From: Aquimarina longa SW024
Lineage (GTDB): Bacteria > Bacteroidota > Bacteroidia > Flavobacteriales > Flavobacteriaceae
Direction of reading: 5' to 3'
Assembly (NCBI RefSeq): GCF_001401755.1
Contig: NZ_KQ474103.1
Span: 67,038-131,037 of the forward strand
Length of the DNA: 64,000 nucleotides
Shown piece after piece: positions 36,381 to 44,301 of the stretch (the first letter of the stretch is position 1; every line of letters starts with the position of its first letter). The notes under the pieces are model-generated. The model saw nothing but the letters and a program-made list of their open reading frames with translations. It did not search any database and had not been told where the DNA came from. The position numbers and the translations under genes were made by a program.

Positions 36381-37051
36381 TATATATTTAAATTATACAT
36401 GATTTAGAAGCATACAAAATGAGAAAATATAGTATCTCTCATCACTAAATAAATATAAAACTTCTAACTCCTATTTTTTTTATGATTTAGTTACCATAAA
36501 TGTAACGTAAATTATGAAATTTCAAAATATTATTTCTTGTAATATATTAAGAAAATATAGATCTATAAAACTCAACATAGATACGTCAGAAGTCTTTGTT
36601 TTTTTACCCCCCATTCGTATTAATTATATTTTACGATGCAACCTCATCCATGATTATTAAGAAAACTATTCGCAAATAAATATTTTTAGTTAAACATCAT
36701 ACTAAAATACAGTCCTTTCCATCTTCAAAAATGAGTTATTTTATATTCATATTAGTTTTCATAATATCTGATGTCATTATGTTGATAAGCGATGTATTCA
36801 TCCTTCTAAAAAACTGTTACAATCAACACATTAAAAATCTGAACGCAGAAAAAAATATTTAATCTAAACATGATAAATATCATAGTTTTTATATAAAAGA
36901 ACATATAGTTTTGGAAAATATAAAACCAACATATTATGCAAAAATCTTCATCAACACCTAATTTTTTTTGATAATACTATAGTATTTCTCGTCTCATGAA
37001 CACCTACTTCAAGAGAATCAGAGAAAGATCAGTGTTATCTCGATAAGACCT

Positions 37052-37093
37052 TGTTCTTCATGGTAAGAAGAAATACTTCTGCCATGAAGAACA
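37052..37093 (+). promoter_or_regulatory. Long hairpin in the 5' region of the metzincin-like gene
   Basis: Outer arms 37052-37063 and 37082-37093 (TGTTCTTCATGG and its complement) are 12 bp and perfect; inner arms AGAAG/CTTCT (37066-37070 and 37076-37080) extend it. It ends 47 bp before the start codon. No T tract follows, so a leader structure or operator is more likely than a terminator. Confidence 0.5.
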
Positions 37094-37104
37094 TTAATCA
37101 ACAA

Positions 37105-37136
37105 CCTCAAAACCCCTAAACCCCCAAACCCCCAAA
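37105..37136. repeat. C-rich telomere-like repeats just before the start codon
   Basis: Successive units ACCTCAAA, ACCCCTAA, ACCCCCAA, ACCCCCAA run up to the ATG at 37141. On the minus strand this gives three G4-G5 runs separated by TTT(A), and one weaker run, a possible G-quadruplex. In mRNA the site is C-rich and contains no ribosome-binding sequence. Any effect on translation is a guess. Confidence 0.6.
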
Positions 37137-37140
37137 TAAA

Positions 37141-37758
37141 ATGAACCTACTTAAAATCATGGCATTAGCATGCCTATTTATTTGCTGTACTGCAGCAGAT
37201 GATGATCAAATTCCTTTAAATCCCAAATTGATATTTATTGATAATCCAGAAAAAACTATCAAAATAGATATTATCTATGTTCTTCCGTCTACTCAAATAA
37301 ATCAATCTATTTATAATCTTAATGAAATGGATTTGATTAATCATCTTAATGGTAGATTTTTTCACAGATATAACATAGGATTTATATTAGGAGAAACAAG
37401 AACTCTTATTAATAAAGAACTTTATGATCTTAGAGATAATCGAGGCTCTGAAGCAAGTGTGTTTTTTATGGAAACAAAAGAATCTTACAAAAAAGACAGA
37501 GTAAATATGTACATAATTAAACGAGACCATACAATTGGTATAGCTGGTTTAGGCAGAAATCAAAGAGCGCTGATTACTGATAAATTTTTATACAAAACTA
37601 CTTGTCCTCATGAAATAGGGCATGCATTAGGTTTATTTCATCATGCAGATGAAAATAATATTATGTGTCAAATCAACTCTCATTCAAGAATCATATTTCT
37701 AGATAGTCAAGTAAAAAAAATGAAGGAATCTATTCAAAAAATAAATTCTAGCTATTAA
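37141..37758 (+). CDS. Small metzincin-like zinc metalloprotease lipoprotein
   Basis: A 205-residue probable lipoprotein: the signal MALACLFICC is followed by Asp-rich TAADDD. Near the C-terminus HEIGHALGLFH (residues 157-167) is a full HExxHxxGxxH zinc site, followed by the Met-turn-like NNIMCQ about eight residues on, so it looks like a compact metzincin. The N-terminal half (KIDIIYVLPST...) is a typical small alpha/beta domain. Substrate is unknown. It stands alone in front of the insertion sequence, whose flank may have been its terminator. Confidence 0.8.
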   Translation: MNLLKIMALACLFICCTAADDDQIPLNPKLIFIDNPEKTIKIDIIYVLPSTQINQSIYNLNEMDLINHLNGRFFHRYNIGFILGETRTLINKELYDLRDNRGSEASVFFMETKESYKKDRVNMYIIKRDHTIGIAGLGRNQRALITDKFLYKTTCPHEIGHALGLFHHADENNIMCQINSHSRIIFLDSQVKKMKESIQKINSSY

Positions 37759-37812
37759 TTACATTCATATAAGTTTATAATGCCGTATGGTAATGACGTC
37801 ATCTTTTACATA

Positions 37813-37831
37813 GAAGTGATTTAAACTTTTT
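37813..37831. repeat. Left terminal inverted repeat of the insertion sequence
   Basis: Nineteen bases identical to the reverse complement of 38725-38743. It overlaps the end of the transposase gene; the stop codon TAA lies at 37821-37823 inside it. Confidence 0.9.
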
Positions 37832-38657
37832 TAGTTTTCCTTTTTTTGATTTTTTTCAGCGCTATAACAAAGAAAGCTAGGTAGTTAAAACCTTTCCAGC
37901 TTTCTGTTGTGGTATCAAATCGATTTAATAGTGATCTGAAGCTATCCATCCAAGCATTGGTGCGTTCTACGGCATAACGTTGGTCATATAAATCTTGGTC
38001 AAAGTACTCTTCTCTATCTTGAGTATTTCCGTTTCGCTTGTTAAAACATACATTGGCATTAATCTCTTTTTTATCACAAGCTTGTCTAAAATTTTTTGAA
38101 TCAAATCCAGCATCAGCGTTTAAAAACATCCCCTGAACTGAGATATCTGCTTGTTCGAGTGTGGCTGTAACCACTTCAAACTGTACTTCAATATCATGAA
38201 GGTCATTATGATTACCAGATACGGGTTCGCTCATGGCAAGGGGCAAACCCTGTCTATCAGTCAGATAGAGAGCATTGGTAGTCTTCCGTTTCTTTCTAGC
38301 TTGATATTCTACCTGATCACCACCTCTTAAAGCTGGCGTATGACTCCCGTCTAAATCAACACTAGAAAGGTCTAACTCTTTTTTATGAGCCTTAAGGAAT
38401 GTAATCCAGCTATGCTTTAATATATCTGATAAACACCACTTTCTATAATGGTAGTAGACCGCATTCCAAGTAATGGCTTGATGTTCAAATAATGCTTTGA
38501 CCGGAAGTTGATACCATTGAACCCCAGTCTTGAGCTTATAAAGTATCGCATTAATGATTTCAACAAGCGGAACCGTCGGTGGAAAACCTCGTTGTGTTTT
38601 TGGTAAAAGTGGAACTATTTCCATTTCTATTGTATCTTTGTCTAGTACAGTGTACAT
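37821..38657 (-). CDS. IS5-family DDE transposase
   Basis: A 278-residue transposase catalysing movement of the surrounding element. The DDE triad can be traced: Asp103 in DLDGSHTPALRGG, Asp182 in NADAGFDSKNF and Glu231 in YAVERTNAWMDSF. The N-terminus (RGFPPTVPLVEIINAILYKL) matches the helix-turn-helix region of DUF4096-type IS5 proteins. The ORF is full length, with no frameshift, and is bounded by both inverted repeats. Confidence 0.92.
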   Translation of the reverse strand: MYTVLDKDTIEMEIVPLLPKTQRGFPPTVPLVEIINAILYKLKTGVQWYQLPVKALFEHQAITWNAVYYHYRKWCLSDILKHSWITFLKAHKKELDLSSVDLDGSHTPALRGGDQVEYQARKKRKTTNALYLTDRQGLPLAMSEPVSGNHNDLHDIEVQFEVVTATLEQADISVQGMFLNADAGFDSKNFRQACDKKEINANVCFNKRNGNTQDREEYFDQDLYDQRYAVERTNAWMDSFRSLLNRFDTTTESWKGFNYLAFFVIALKKIKKRKTKKV

Positions 38658-38724
38658 AATGGGTTGTTTTCAAATATTTTACGTGTAGTAACGCAAATAT
38701 CGACAACCCTTTTTTATTTCTTAT

Positions 38725-38743
38725 AAAAAGTTTAAATCACTTC
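38725..38743. repeat. Right terminal inverted repeat of the insertion sequence
   Basis: Nineteen bases exactly complementary to the left repeat at 37813-37831. It lies 67 bp before the transposase start codon and is followed by ATA, matching the left flank. Confidence 0.9.
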
Positions 38744-38821
38744 ATAATAAAGAACGGAGTCAACATACGGCATTTTGAATTTAAAATGGTTTACAAAAAG
38801 GAATTCTTATTTTAATATATC

Positions 38822-38849
38822 TTTGACAAGAAGAAGTTTTATAAATTTG
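38822..38849 (+). promoter_or_regulatory. Candidate promoter of the TPR histidine kinase gene
   Basis: TTTG at 38822-38825 and TAAATTTG at 38842-38849 match the -33 and -7 boxes of Bacteroidota promoters, with 16 bp between them, slightly shorter than usual. It lies 94 bp before the start codon at 38944. Confidence 0.5.
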
Positions 38850-38943
38850 CTTCATAAGCATCACCTTTACATGCTTTCTTATAAAAAGAATAATAAAACC
38901 TTATATTTTGAGGGAGATGTAAGTAAGTTTATAATTTATTAGT

Positions 38944-41574
38944 ATGAAAAAAATTACCCTTTTTACCTGTATTTTTCTTACAGTTTTCAGCACTTTTGGA
39001 CAAAACAAAATTAAGGTTGATTCACTTTTACAAATATTGAAAACCAAAACTAAAAAAAAAGAGAAGGTTGACATTTACATTCTATTAGCTAAACAATATT
39101 CCAATTCTGATCATATAAAAACTTCATATTATGCTAATCAGGCTGTTGATTTATCAAAGCAGATTGAGCATATAGAAGGAATTTCTGATGCTTATTACAC
39201 AATGGCTAAGGCAATTATAAGAATTAAAGATTATACTGAAGCAACCAAAATATTTCAAAATATGCTGAAGGTATCTCAAAAAGAAAAATATGTTAAGGGT
39301 GAAGCAAATGCCTATAATGGACTGGGAATCATAGCATACAAACAAAATACTCCTACCCAAGCTTTAGAATATTACTTTAAAGCTTTAAAACTAAAAGAAA
39401 AATTAGGAGATGAAAAAGGAGTGGCTAGTATTTTTTACAATATTGGAATCGTATATAATAATCAAAACAATTACTCTTTAGCATTTAAATATTATACTAA
39501 GTCTTTAAAGCTAAAGGAAAAATTGAATAATAAAAAAGGTATCGCTAATTGTTACATTAGCATTGGACATGTTGCTAATGATCAAAATAATTACCCTCTC
39601 GCATTAGAATACTATTTTAAAGCTTTGAAAGTCGCTACAGAAATTGATCAACAAAAAGTAATAGCCATTTGTAATAATAATATTGGGATCACTTATAATA
39701 AACAGGCTAAGTATACACTGGCATTAAAACACTTAAACAAATCACTAGTTATCAAAAAAAAACTAGGAAATAAAAAAGATATCATTTCTGCCTATAATAA
39801 TATTGGAAATATTCATTCTAAACAAGGTAATTATACTAAATCACTAAAGTATTATTCCGAAGCTTTAAAAATTGCAAAAAAATATGATCATAAATACATA
39901 TTAACATCAACTCATAATAATATTGGAAATACTTACAGGGAACAAGCCAATTATGAAGAGGCATTAAAGCACCTCTTTAAGTCATTAAAGATCAAAGAAG
40001 AGATCGGTGATAAAAAGAAAACAATTTCTAATTACAATAATATTGGAGGTGTTTATTATGAACAAGGTAATTATATTGAATCTTTAAAATATAGTTTCAA
40101 AGCATTAAAAATTGCAGAAGAGTATAATGATAAGCATGGAATAGCTTCTAGTAATAATAATCTTGGGAGTATTTATGAGAAACTCTACAATTACCCTTTA
40201 TCTTTGAAATATTTTTATGAATCTTTAAAAATTGCCAAAGAACTGGATGATGAACATCAAATTTCTTTAGTTTATAATAATATTGGAGAAATATACTTCT
40301 ATCAAAAAAAGTTTGACAAGGCTATTAATTATTATTTCAAGTCACTAAAAATTGCAGAAGAGCTAAATAATAAATATTTGATCGCTATAAATTTTAATGA
40401 TCTAGGTACAGTACATCAGAATAAAAACAATTATTCTAAAGCATTATATTATTTACAAAAAGGTTTAAAACTCAATCAAGAGATTGGTGATAAAGTAAAC
40501 TCTATAGAAGTTTTAATTCAATTAGGTATAATTAATTGGAATTTAAATAATTATATACAATCCGAAAAGTACCTTATCAAAAGTATTTATCTTTCTCAAG
40601 ATATAAATTATCCAACAGGAATAAGAGATGCTTCAAAAACTCTTGTTAAAGTCCAAAAAGCTATGAATAATCATAAAGCAGCGTTAGCTTCTTATGAACT
40701 ATATCATGCTACATATGATTCTTTACTTGGTAAAGAAAAATCTAAACAATTATCCCAGCTACAGGTGCAATATGAAACCGAAAAAAAAGAGCAGGAAATC
40801 AAGAATTTGGCACAACAAGCCTCTATCCAATCCTTAGAACTAAAACAAGCTAATTTTAATAAAACTATTTTTGCAATCGTGAGTATAGCTTTACTACTTG
40901 TCGGATTGGTACTCTATTTAGTAAATAGGCAAAAACGATTAGCATTACAACAAAGAGCACAGGATATAGAACAAAATTTATTACGTGTACAGATGAATCC
41001 GCATTTTATCTTTAATGCCATGACCTCTATACAAGATTATATGAATCAAGGAGATGCAAAAAAGGCAAGTTTGTATTTGGTAAAATTTTCTAAATTAATC
41101 AGGCAAGTATTAGACAATTCTAGAAGTGAGTTTATTAGTCTGGATCAGGAAATCAATATGCTAGATAATTACCTAAGTATCCAAAACCTAAAACGTGATC
41201 ATCCTTTTACTTTTACTATCGAAGTAGAAGAAGGTTTAGATACTGATGAGATTGCCATCCCTCCTATGTTTGCGCAACCCTTTATAGAAAATGCTATAGA
41301 ACATGGTGTAAAAACTATAAAAGAAGGAGCAACTATTACTATTCATTTTTCTATGAAAAAAGACCATCTGGTCTTGAAGATATTGGATAATGGATATGGG
41401 ATAGAAGAAACCATGAAAATTAAGCGTAATGATCATGTGTCTCATGCCATAAAAATAACAGAAGAACGAATAGATCTCTATCGTAAAATGCAAAAGAAAA
41501 GAATTGGATTTAATATACAAAACCTTTCTCAAGGAACACAAGTAATGTTTAATTTACCAATTCAATACATATAA
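38944..41574 (+). CDS. TPR-containing LytS-type sensor histidine kinase
   Basis: An 876-residue kinase with a signal sequence (FTCIFLTVFSTFGQ) and a long periplasmic stretch of about twelve TPR repeats of 40 residues, each with an N-N-x-G core (AYNNIGNIHSKQGNY). A coiled linker is followed by one membrane helix (IVSIALLLVGLVLYLV) near residue 650. The cytoplasmic His_kinase domain has QMNPHFIFNAM with the phospho-His and IPPMFAQPFIENAIEHGV as the N box, then LDNGYGI. The gene abuts the LytTR regulator at 41575 with no gap, so they form one signalling pair. Confidence 0.93.
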   Translation: MKKITLFTCIFLTVFSTFGQNKIKVDSLLQILKTKTKKKEKVDIYILLAKQYSNSDHIKTSYYANQAVDLSKQIEHIEGISDAYYTMAKAIIRIKDYTEATKIFQNMLKVSQKEKYVKGEANAYNGLGIIAYKQNTPTQALEYYFKALKLKEKLGDEKGVASIFYNIGIVYNNQNNYSLAFKYYTKSLKLKEKLNNKKGIANCYISIGHVANDQNNYPLALEYYFKALKVATEIDQQKVIAICNNNIGITYNKQAKYTLALKHLNKSLVIKKKLGNKKDIISAYNNIGNIHSKQGNYTKSLKYYSEALKIAKKYDHKYILTSTHNNIGNTYREQANYEEALKHLFKSLKIKEEIGDKKKTISNYNNIGGVYYEQGNYIESLKYSFKALKIAEEYNDKHGIASSNNNLGSIYEKLYNYPLSLKYFYESLKIAKELDDEHQISLVYNNIGEIYFYQKKFDKAINYYFKSLKIAEELNNKYLIAINFNDLGTVHQNKNNYSKALYYLQKGLKLNQEIGDKVNSIEVLIQLGIINWNLNNYIQSEKYLIKSIYLSQDINYPTGIRDASKTLVKVQKAMNNHKAALASYELYHATYDSLLGKEKSKQLSQLQVQYETEKKEQEIKNLAQQASIQSLELKQANFNKTIFAIVSIALLLVGLVLYLVNRQKRLALQQRAQDIEQNLLRVQMNPHFIFNAMTSIQDYMNQGDAKKASLYLVKFSKLIRQVLDNSRSEFISLDQEINMLDNYLSIQNLKRDHPFTFTIEVEEGLDTDEIAIPPMFAQPFIENAIEHGVKTIKEGATITIHFSMKKDHLVLKILDNGYGIEETMKIKRNDHVSHAIKITEERIDLYRKMQKKRIGFNIQNLSQGTQVMFNLPIQYI

Positions 41575-42324
41575 ATGAAAGTAGTTCTTATAGAAGATAA
41601 CCCCGCAGCAAGAAGAAGTTTTTTAGAATTACTTAATGAATACTATCCTAATGTACATTTTATAGGTGAAGCTACAAATGTAGAAGAAGGAATAGCATTA
41701 ATTACTATCAATCAACCAGATCTTGTTTTTCTAGACATTGAGATGCCAGATGGTACCGGATTCGATTTATTACGAAAATTTCCAAAAATCAATTTTCAAG
41801 TAATATTTGTTTCTTCTCATGAAAAATACGCATTAAGAGCTATAAAATTTAGTGCTTTAGACTATCTACTGAAACCCATTGATCCAGAAGAATTAATAGA
41901 AGCTATCGAAAAAGCAAAATCTGAATTTGAACATCATAAAACTCAGCAAAGAGTACAAACGCTTATAAATAATATTAATAGTCAATCAAAAGAACCAACG
42001 CAGTTAGTACTAAAAGATAAATATGGTATTCAGATTGTAGCTGTTAAAGATATCATACACCTAGAAGCTAATGGTAGTTACACTATTTTTTTTATCAATA
42101 AGCAAGATAGTTTGTTAGTCTCCAAAGGTCTTAAAGATTATGAAAATATACTTTCTTCCCAACAATTTTTTAGATGTCACCAATCTCACTTAATAAATTT
42201 GGATTATTTATTGAGGTATGATAAAAGAGATGGGGATTACCTTATATTAAAGGACAAAAGTAAAATCCCATTAGCTACCAGAAAAAAAGAAATTTTGCTT
42301 AAGCTAATAAATGACCTCAATTGA
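41575..42324 (+). CDS. LytTR-family response regulator
   Basis: A 249-residue regulator with a CheY-like receiver (acidic ED at 7-8, phospho-acceptor Asp54 in LVFLDIEMPDG, and YLLKPID with the conserved Lys) and a C-terminal LytTR DNA-binding domain (HLEANGSYTIFFI; FFRCHQSHLIN). The start codon follows the kinase stop directly, consistent with coupled translation. The target genes cannot be told from the window. Confidence 0.94.
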   Translation: MKVVLIEDNPAARRSFLELLNEYYPNVHFIGEATNVEEGIALITINQPDLVFLDIEMPDGTGFDLLRKFPKINFQVIFVSSHEKYALRAIKFSALDYLLKPIDPEELIEAIEKAKSEFEHHKTQQRVQTLINNINSQSKEPTQLVLKDKYGIQIVAVKDIIHLEANGSYTIFFINKQDSLLVSKGLKDYENILSSQQFFRCHQSHLINLDYLLRYDKRDGDYLILKDKSKIPLATRKKEILLKLINDLN

Positions 42325-42563
42325 TACCTCTATATTTAATAAAAAATCAACCTTTTTATGAAAATCGTTTGGTTACATCATAGAAATCGAATTGACTTGA
42401 TTTTCTTACATAGAATTCAGGGTAATATATTATCTTTTTAACCTCATAATAACTAATAATTTCTTCATAATCATTATAATCCATGCATCTGCATTATTTT
42501 TGAAATATGGAGTCTTAGGTTACTGATTTTATTTTTAATTTTAATGCAAAATTATTTTACAAT

Positions 42564-43232
42564 ATGACTAAACAGGAAAAGGTAGATTTTACTATTAAGA
42601 CACTTCAGGAATTATACCCAAAAATTCCAATTCCATTAGATCATAAAGACCCTTACACTCTTTTGATTGCCGTATTAATGAGCGCACAAAGTACAGATGT
42701 AAGAGTAAACAAAATCACACCACTCCTATTTGAAAGAGCAGACAATCCGTATGCAATGATTCGATTATCAGTAGAAGAAATTCGAGAGATTATAAAGCCT
42801 GTAGGCTTAAGTCCTATGAAAGCAAAAGGTATTTATGGATTATCACACATATTGATTGATAAGCATAATGGAGAAGTTCCTCAAAGTTTTGAAGCCCTAG
42901 AAGAATTACCTGCTGTAGGTCATAAAACTGCTGGTGTAGTACTATCTCAAGCATTTGGTATACCTGCATTTCCTGTAGACACACATATTCATAGATTGAT
43001 GTATAGATGGGGACTTACAAATGGTAAAAACGTTGCCCAAACTGAAAAAGATGCTAAAAGATTGTTTCCAAAAGAATTATGGAATGATTTACATCTTCAA
43101 ATTATATGGTATGGGAGAGAATATTCTCCTGCTAGAGGTTGGAGTCTTGATAAAGACATCATCACTAAAACTATTGGAAGAAAATCTGTTTTAGCTGAGT
43201 ATCAAAAAAATAAAAAGCCTATTAAGAAATAG
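42564..43232 (+). CDS. nth: Endonuclease III-like DNA glycosylase without iron-sulfur cysteines
   Basis: Base-excision repair glycosylase/lyase for oxidised pyrimidines. The 222-residue protein keeps the helix-hairpin-helix LPAVGHKTAGVVL with catalytic Lys121 and Asp139 in FPVDTHIHR. The C-terminal [4Fe-4S] loop is gone: where the usual protein has HGRxxCxAR and three more Cys, this one has YGREYSPARGW, and the whole protein has no cysteine. It is otherwise full length. A terminator hairpin overlaps its stop codon. Confidence 0.9.
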   Translation: MTKQEKVDFTIKTLQELYPKIPIPLDHKDPYTLLIAVLMSAQSTDVRVNKITPLLFERADNPYAMIRLSVEEIREIIKPVGLSPMKAKGIYGLSHILIDKHNGEVPQSFEALEELPAVGHKTAGVVLSQAFGIPAFPVDTHIHRLMYRWGLTNGKNVAQTEKDAKRLFPKELWNDLHLQIIWYGREYSPARGWSLDKDIITKTIGRKSVLAEYQKNKKPIKK

Positions 43233-43241
43233 GCTTTTTAT
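43210..43241 (+). terminator. Terminator overlapping the nth stop codon
   Basis: Arms AAAAAGCCTATT (43212-43223) and its exact complement (43228-43239) enclose a 4-nt loop, with one more A/T pair on either side. The TAG stop lies within the 3' arm and the stem ends in a T run. It also serves as a barrier for the small ORF on the other strand. Confidence 0.8.
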
Positions 43242-43249
43242 TTAAATAA

Positions 43250-43396
43250 TTTAATTTAAAATCGTTTCAAATTTAAAGTTATTATATTCTATAACTTGTA
43301 ACGATTTTGAATAATTAAGAAGAAAATCTATTGTTCTTCTACTAGGTGTTAAATGTTTTTCTTCTCTTTCAGAAGGCTTAAAGTAAAATTTTGCCA
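43250..43396 (-). CDS. Small basic ORF (48 residues) downstream of the ECF sigma gene
   Basis: ATG at 43396 to TAA at 43250. It begins MAKFYFKPSEREEKHLTPS and ends KFETILN, a mixed basic, soluble sequence with no signal or membrane helix. It starts 79 bp after the ECF sigma stop on the same strand, and codon choice looks like coding sequence. I believe similar short ORFs follow sigma genes in other flavobacteria, but this is memory and not checked. Function is unknown; an anti-sigma role has no sequence support. Confidence 0.55.
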
Positions 43397-43475
43397 TATT
43401 AGTAATCTTATAAGTTTAAAAAGTTATTATAAGATTATAACGGTGTTATTATTACTTTATTACACAAGTAAGTTA

Positions 43476-44060
43476 TTAATTTGTTAAAACTATATTGTTT
43501 TTTTCTATTACTTTTCTCAAATTGATCAATGCATATCGCATTCTACCAAGAGCAGTATTAATACTAACACCTGTTTTATCAGATATCTCCTTAAAACTCA
43601 TATCTTTATACATTCTCATTACTAAGACCTCTTTTTGATCTTCTGGTAATTCCTGAATTAAATTACGTAAGTCTTCTTCTACTTGATCTTTTATTAATCT
43701 TTTTTCTGCATTTAAATTTCCATCACTAATCACTGAAAAAATACTAAACTCACCATTATCTTCAAACTTCGGCATACGGTTTCCTTTTCTAAAGTGATCA
43801 ATCACTAAATTATGAGAAATACGCATAACCCAAGGAAGAAATTTTCCTTCTTCGTTATATTTTCCATTTTTTAATGTCCGTATTACTTTAATAAAAGTAT
43901 CCTGAAAAATATCTTCAGAAATATCTCTATCAAATACTTTGGAATATATAAAACTATAAATACGTTGTTTATGACGTTCAATTAGAACAGAAAGAGCGCA
44001 TTCGTCTCCTTTGATGTAATTATTAACCAGAACTGCGTCTGACAGACTATAATCTTTCAT
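43476..44060 (-). CDS. ECF-type RNA polymerase sigma factor
   Basis: A 194-residue sigma-70 family factor with region 2 (DISEDIFQDTFIKVIRTL and WVMRISHNLVIDHFRK) and region 4 (LPEDQKEVLVMRMYKDMSFKEISD followed by the recognition helix VSINTALGRMRYAL). No anti-sigma gene is adjacent, which is common for housekeeping-like ECF members in this phylum. The product would direct transcription of an unknown regulon. A small ORF follows 79 bp downstream. Confidence 0.92.
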   Translation of the reverse strand: MKDYSLSDAVLVNNYIKGDECALSVLIERHKQRIYSFIYSKVFDRDISEDIFQDTFIKVIRTLKNGKYNEEGKFLPWVMRISHNLVIDHFRKGNRMPKFEDNGEFSIFSVISDGNLNAEKRLIKDQVEEDLRNLIQELPEDQKEVLVMRMYKDMSFKEISDKTGVSINTALGRMRYALINLRKVIEKNNIVLTN

Positions 44061-44272
44061 ACCTTGACTCTATTTTAATACAAACAAGCTTGGGGCTCGT
44101 GCTACGTTAAACTTAAAAAGTAAAGGTGTTTTATAGGCTATTAGATTTTGGTTTTTATGTACTATTTTGACTGCTAATATAATAACTCTCATCCAATATC
44201 AAACTATTTCTTGTTAATTTTTTTAACTCAACTTTCAATATGTATAGGCTAGAATACTTGTTTACTAATCCT

Positions 44273-44280
44273 TATATTTG
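44273..44280 (+). promoter_or_regulatory. -7 promoter element before uvrA
   Basis: TATATTTG matches TAnnTTTG and ends 21 bp before the chosen ATG at 44302. It overlaps an earlier in-frame ATG at 44278, which would then lie upstream of the transcript start; this supports the shorter protein. The same octamer stands before 59052 and 60784. Confidence 0.6.
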
Positions 44281-44301
44281 CGATCATACCGCATAATTAC
44301 T

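Larger units (their letters stand above)
36381..37140. other. 760-bp region between bcp and the metzincin-like gene
   Basis: The bcp upstream half is AT-rich without a clear gene; a possible 47-codon ORF from ATG 36514 has no support. The right half carries the hairpin at 37052-37093 and the C-rich repeats at 37105-37136 that lead into the 37141 start codon. No RNA gene is recognised. Confidence 0.5.
37813..38743. mobile_element. Complete IS5-family insertion sequence, 931 bp
   Basis: Bounded by perfect 19-bp terminal inverted repeats, GAAGTGATTTAAACTTTTT at 37813-37831 and its complement at 38725-38743. Both ends are flanked by the trinucleotide ATA (37810-37812 and 38744-38746), a probable target duplication. 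It holds one intact transposase gene on the minus strand. The intact ORF and repeats suggest recent insertion. The group within IS5 cannot be settled by eye. Confidence 0.9.
37779..38774. repeat. Inverted repeat interrupted by the insertion sequence
   Basis: AATGCCGTATG at 37779-37789 is the exact complement of CATACGGCATT at 38764-38774. The insertion element sits between them. Without it, the arms would be about 50 bp apart and lie 20 bp after the metzincin stop, so they may have been its terminator or a small palindromic element. Confidence 0.6.

Noticed and set aside
36490..36515. ATAAATGTAACGTAAA-like phrase shared loosely with 33350 and 47800
   Set aside because: Similarity is short and AT-biased; not enough to call an operator family.
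36514..36657. 47-codon ORF on the plus strand in the bcp/metzincin gap
   Set aside because: No signal, motif, promoter or sensible composition; such lengths arise by chance in AT-rich DNA.
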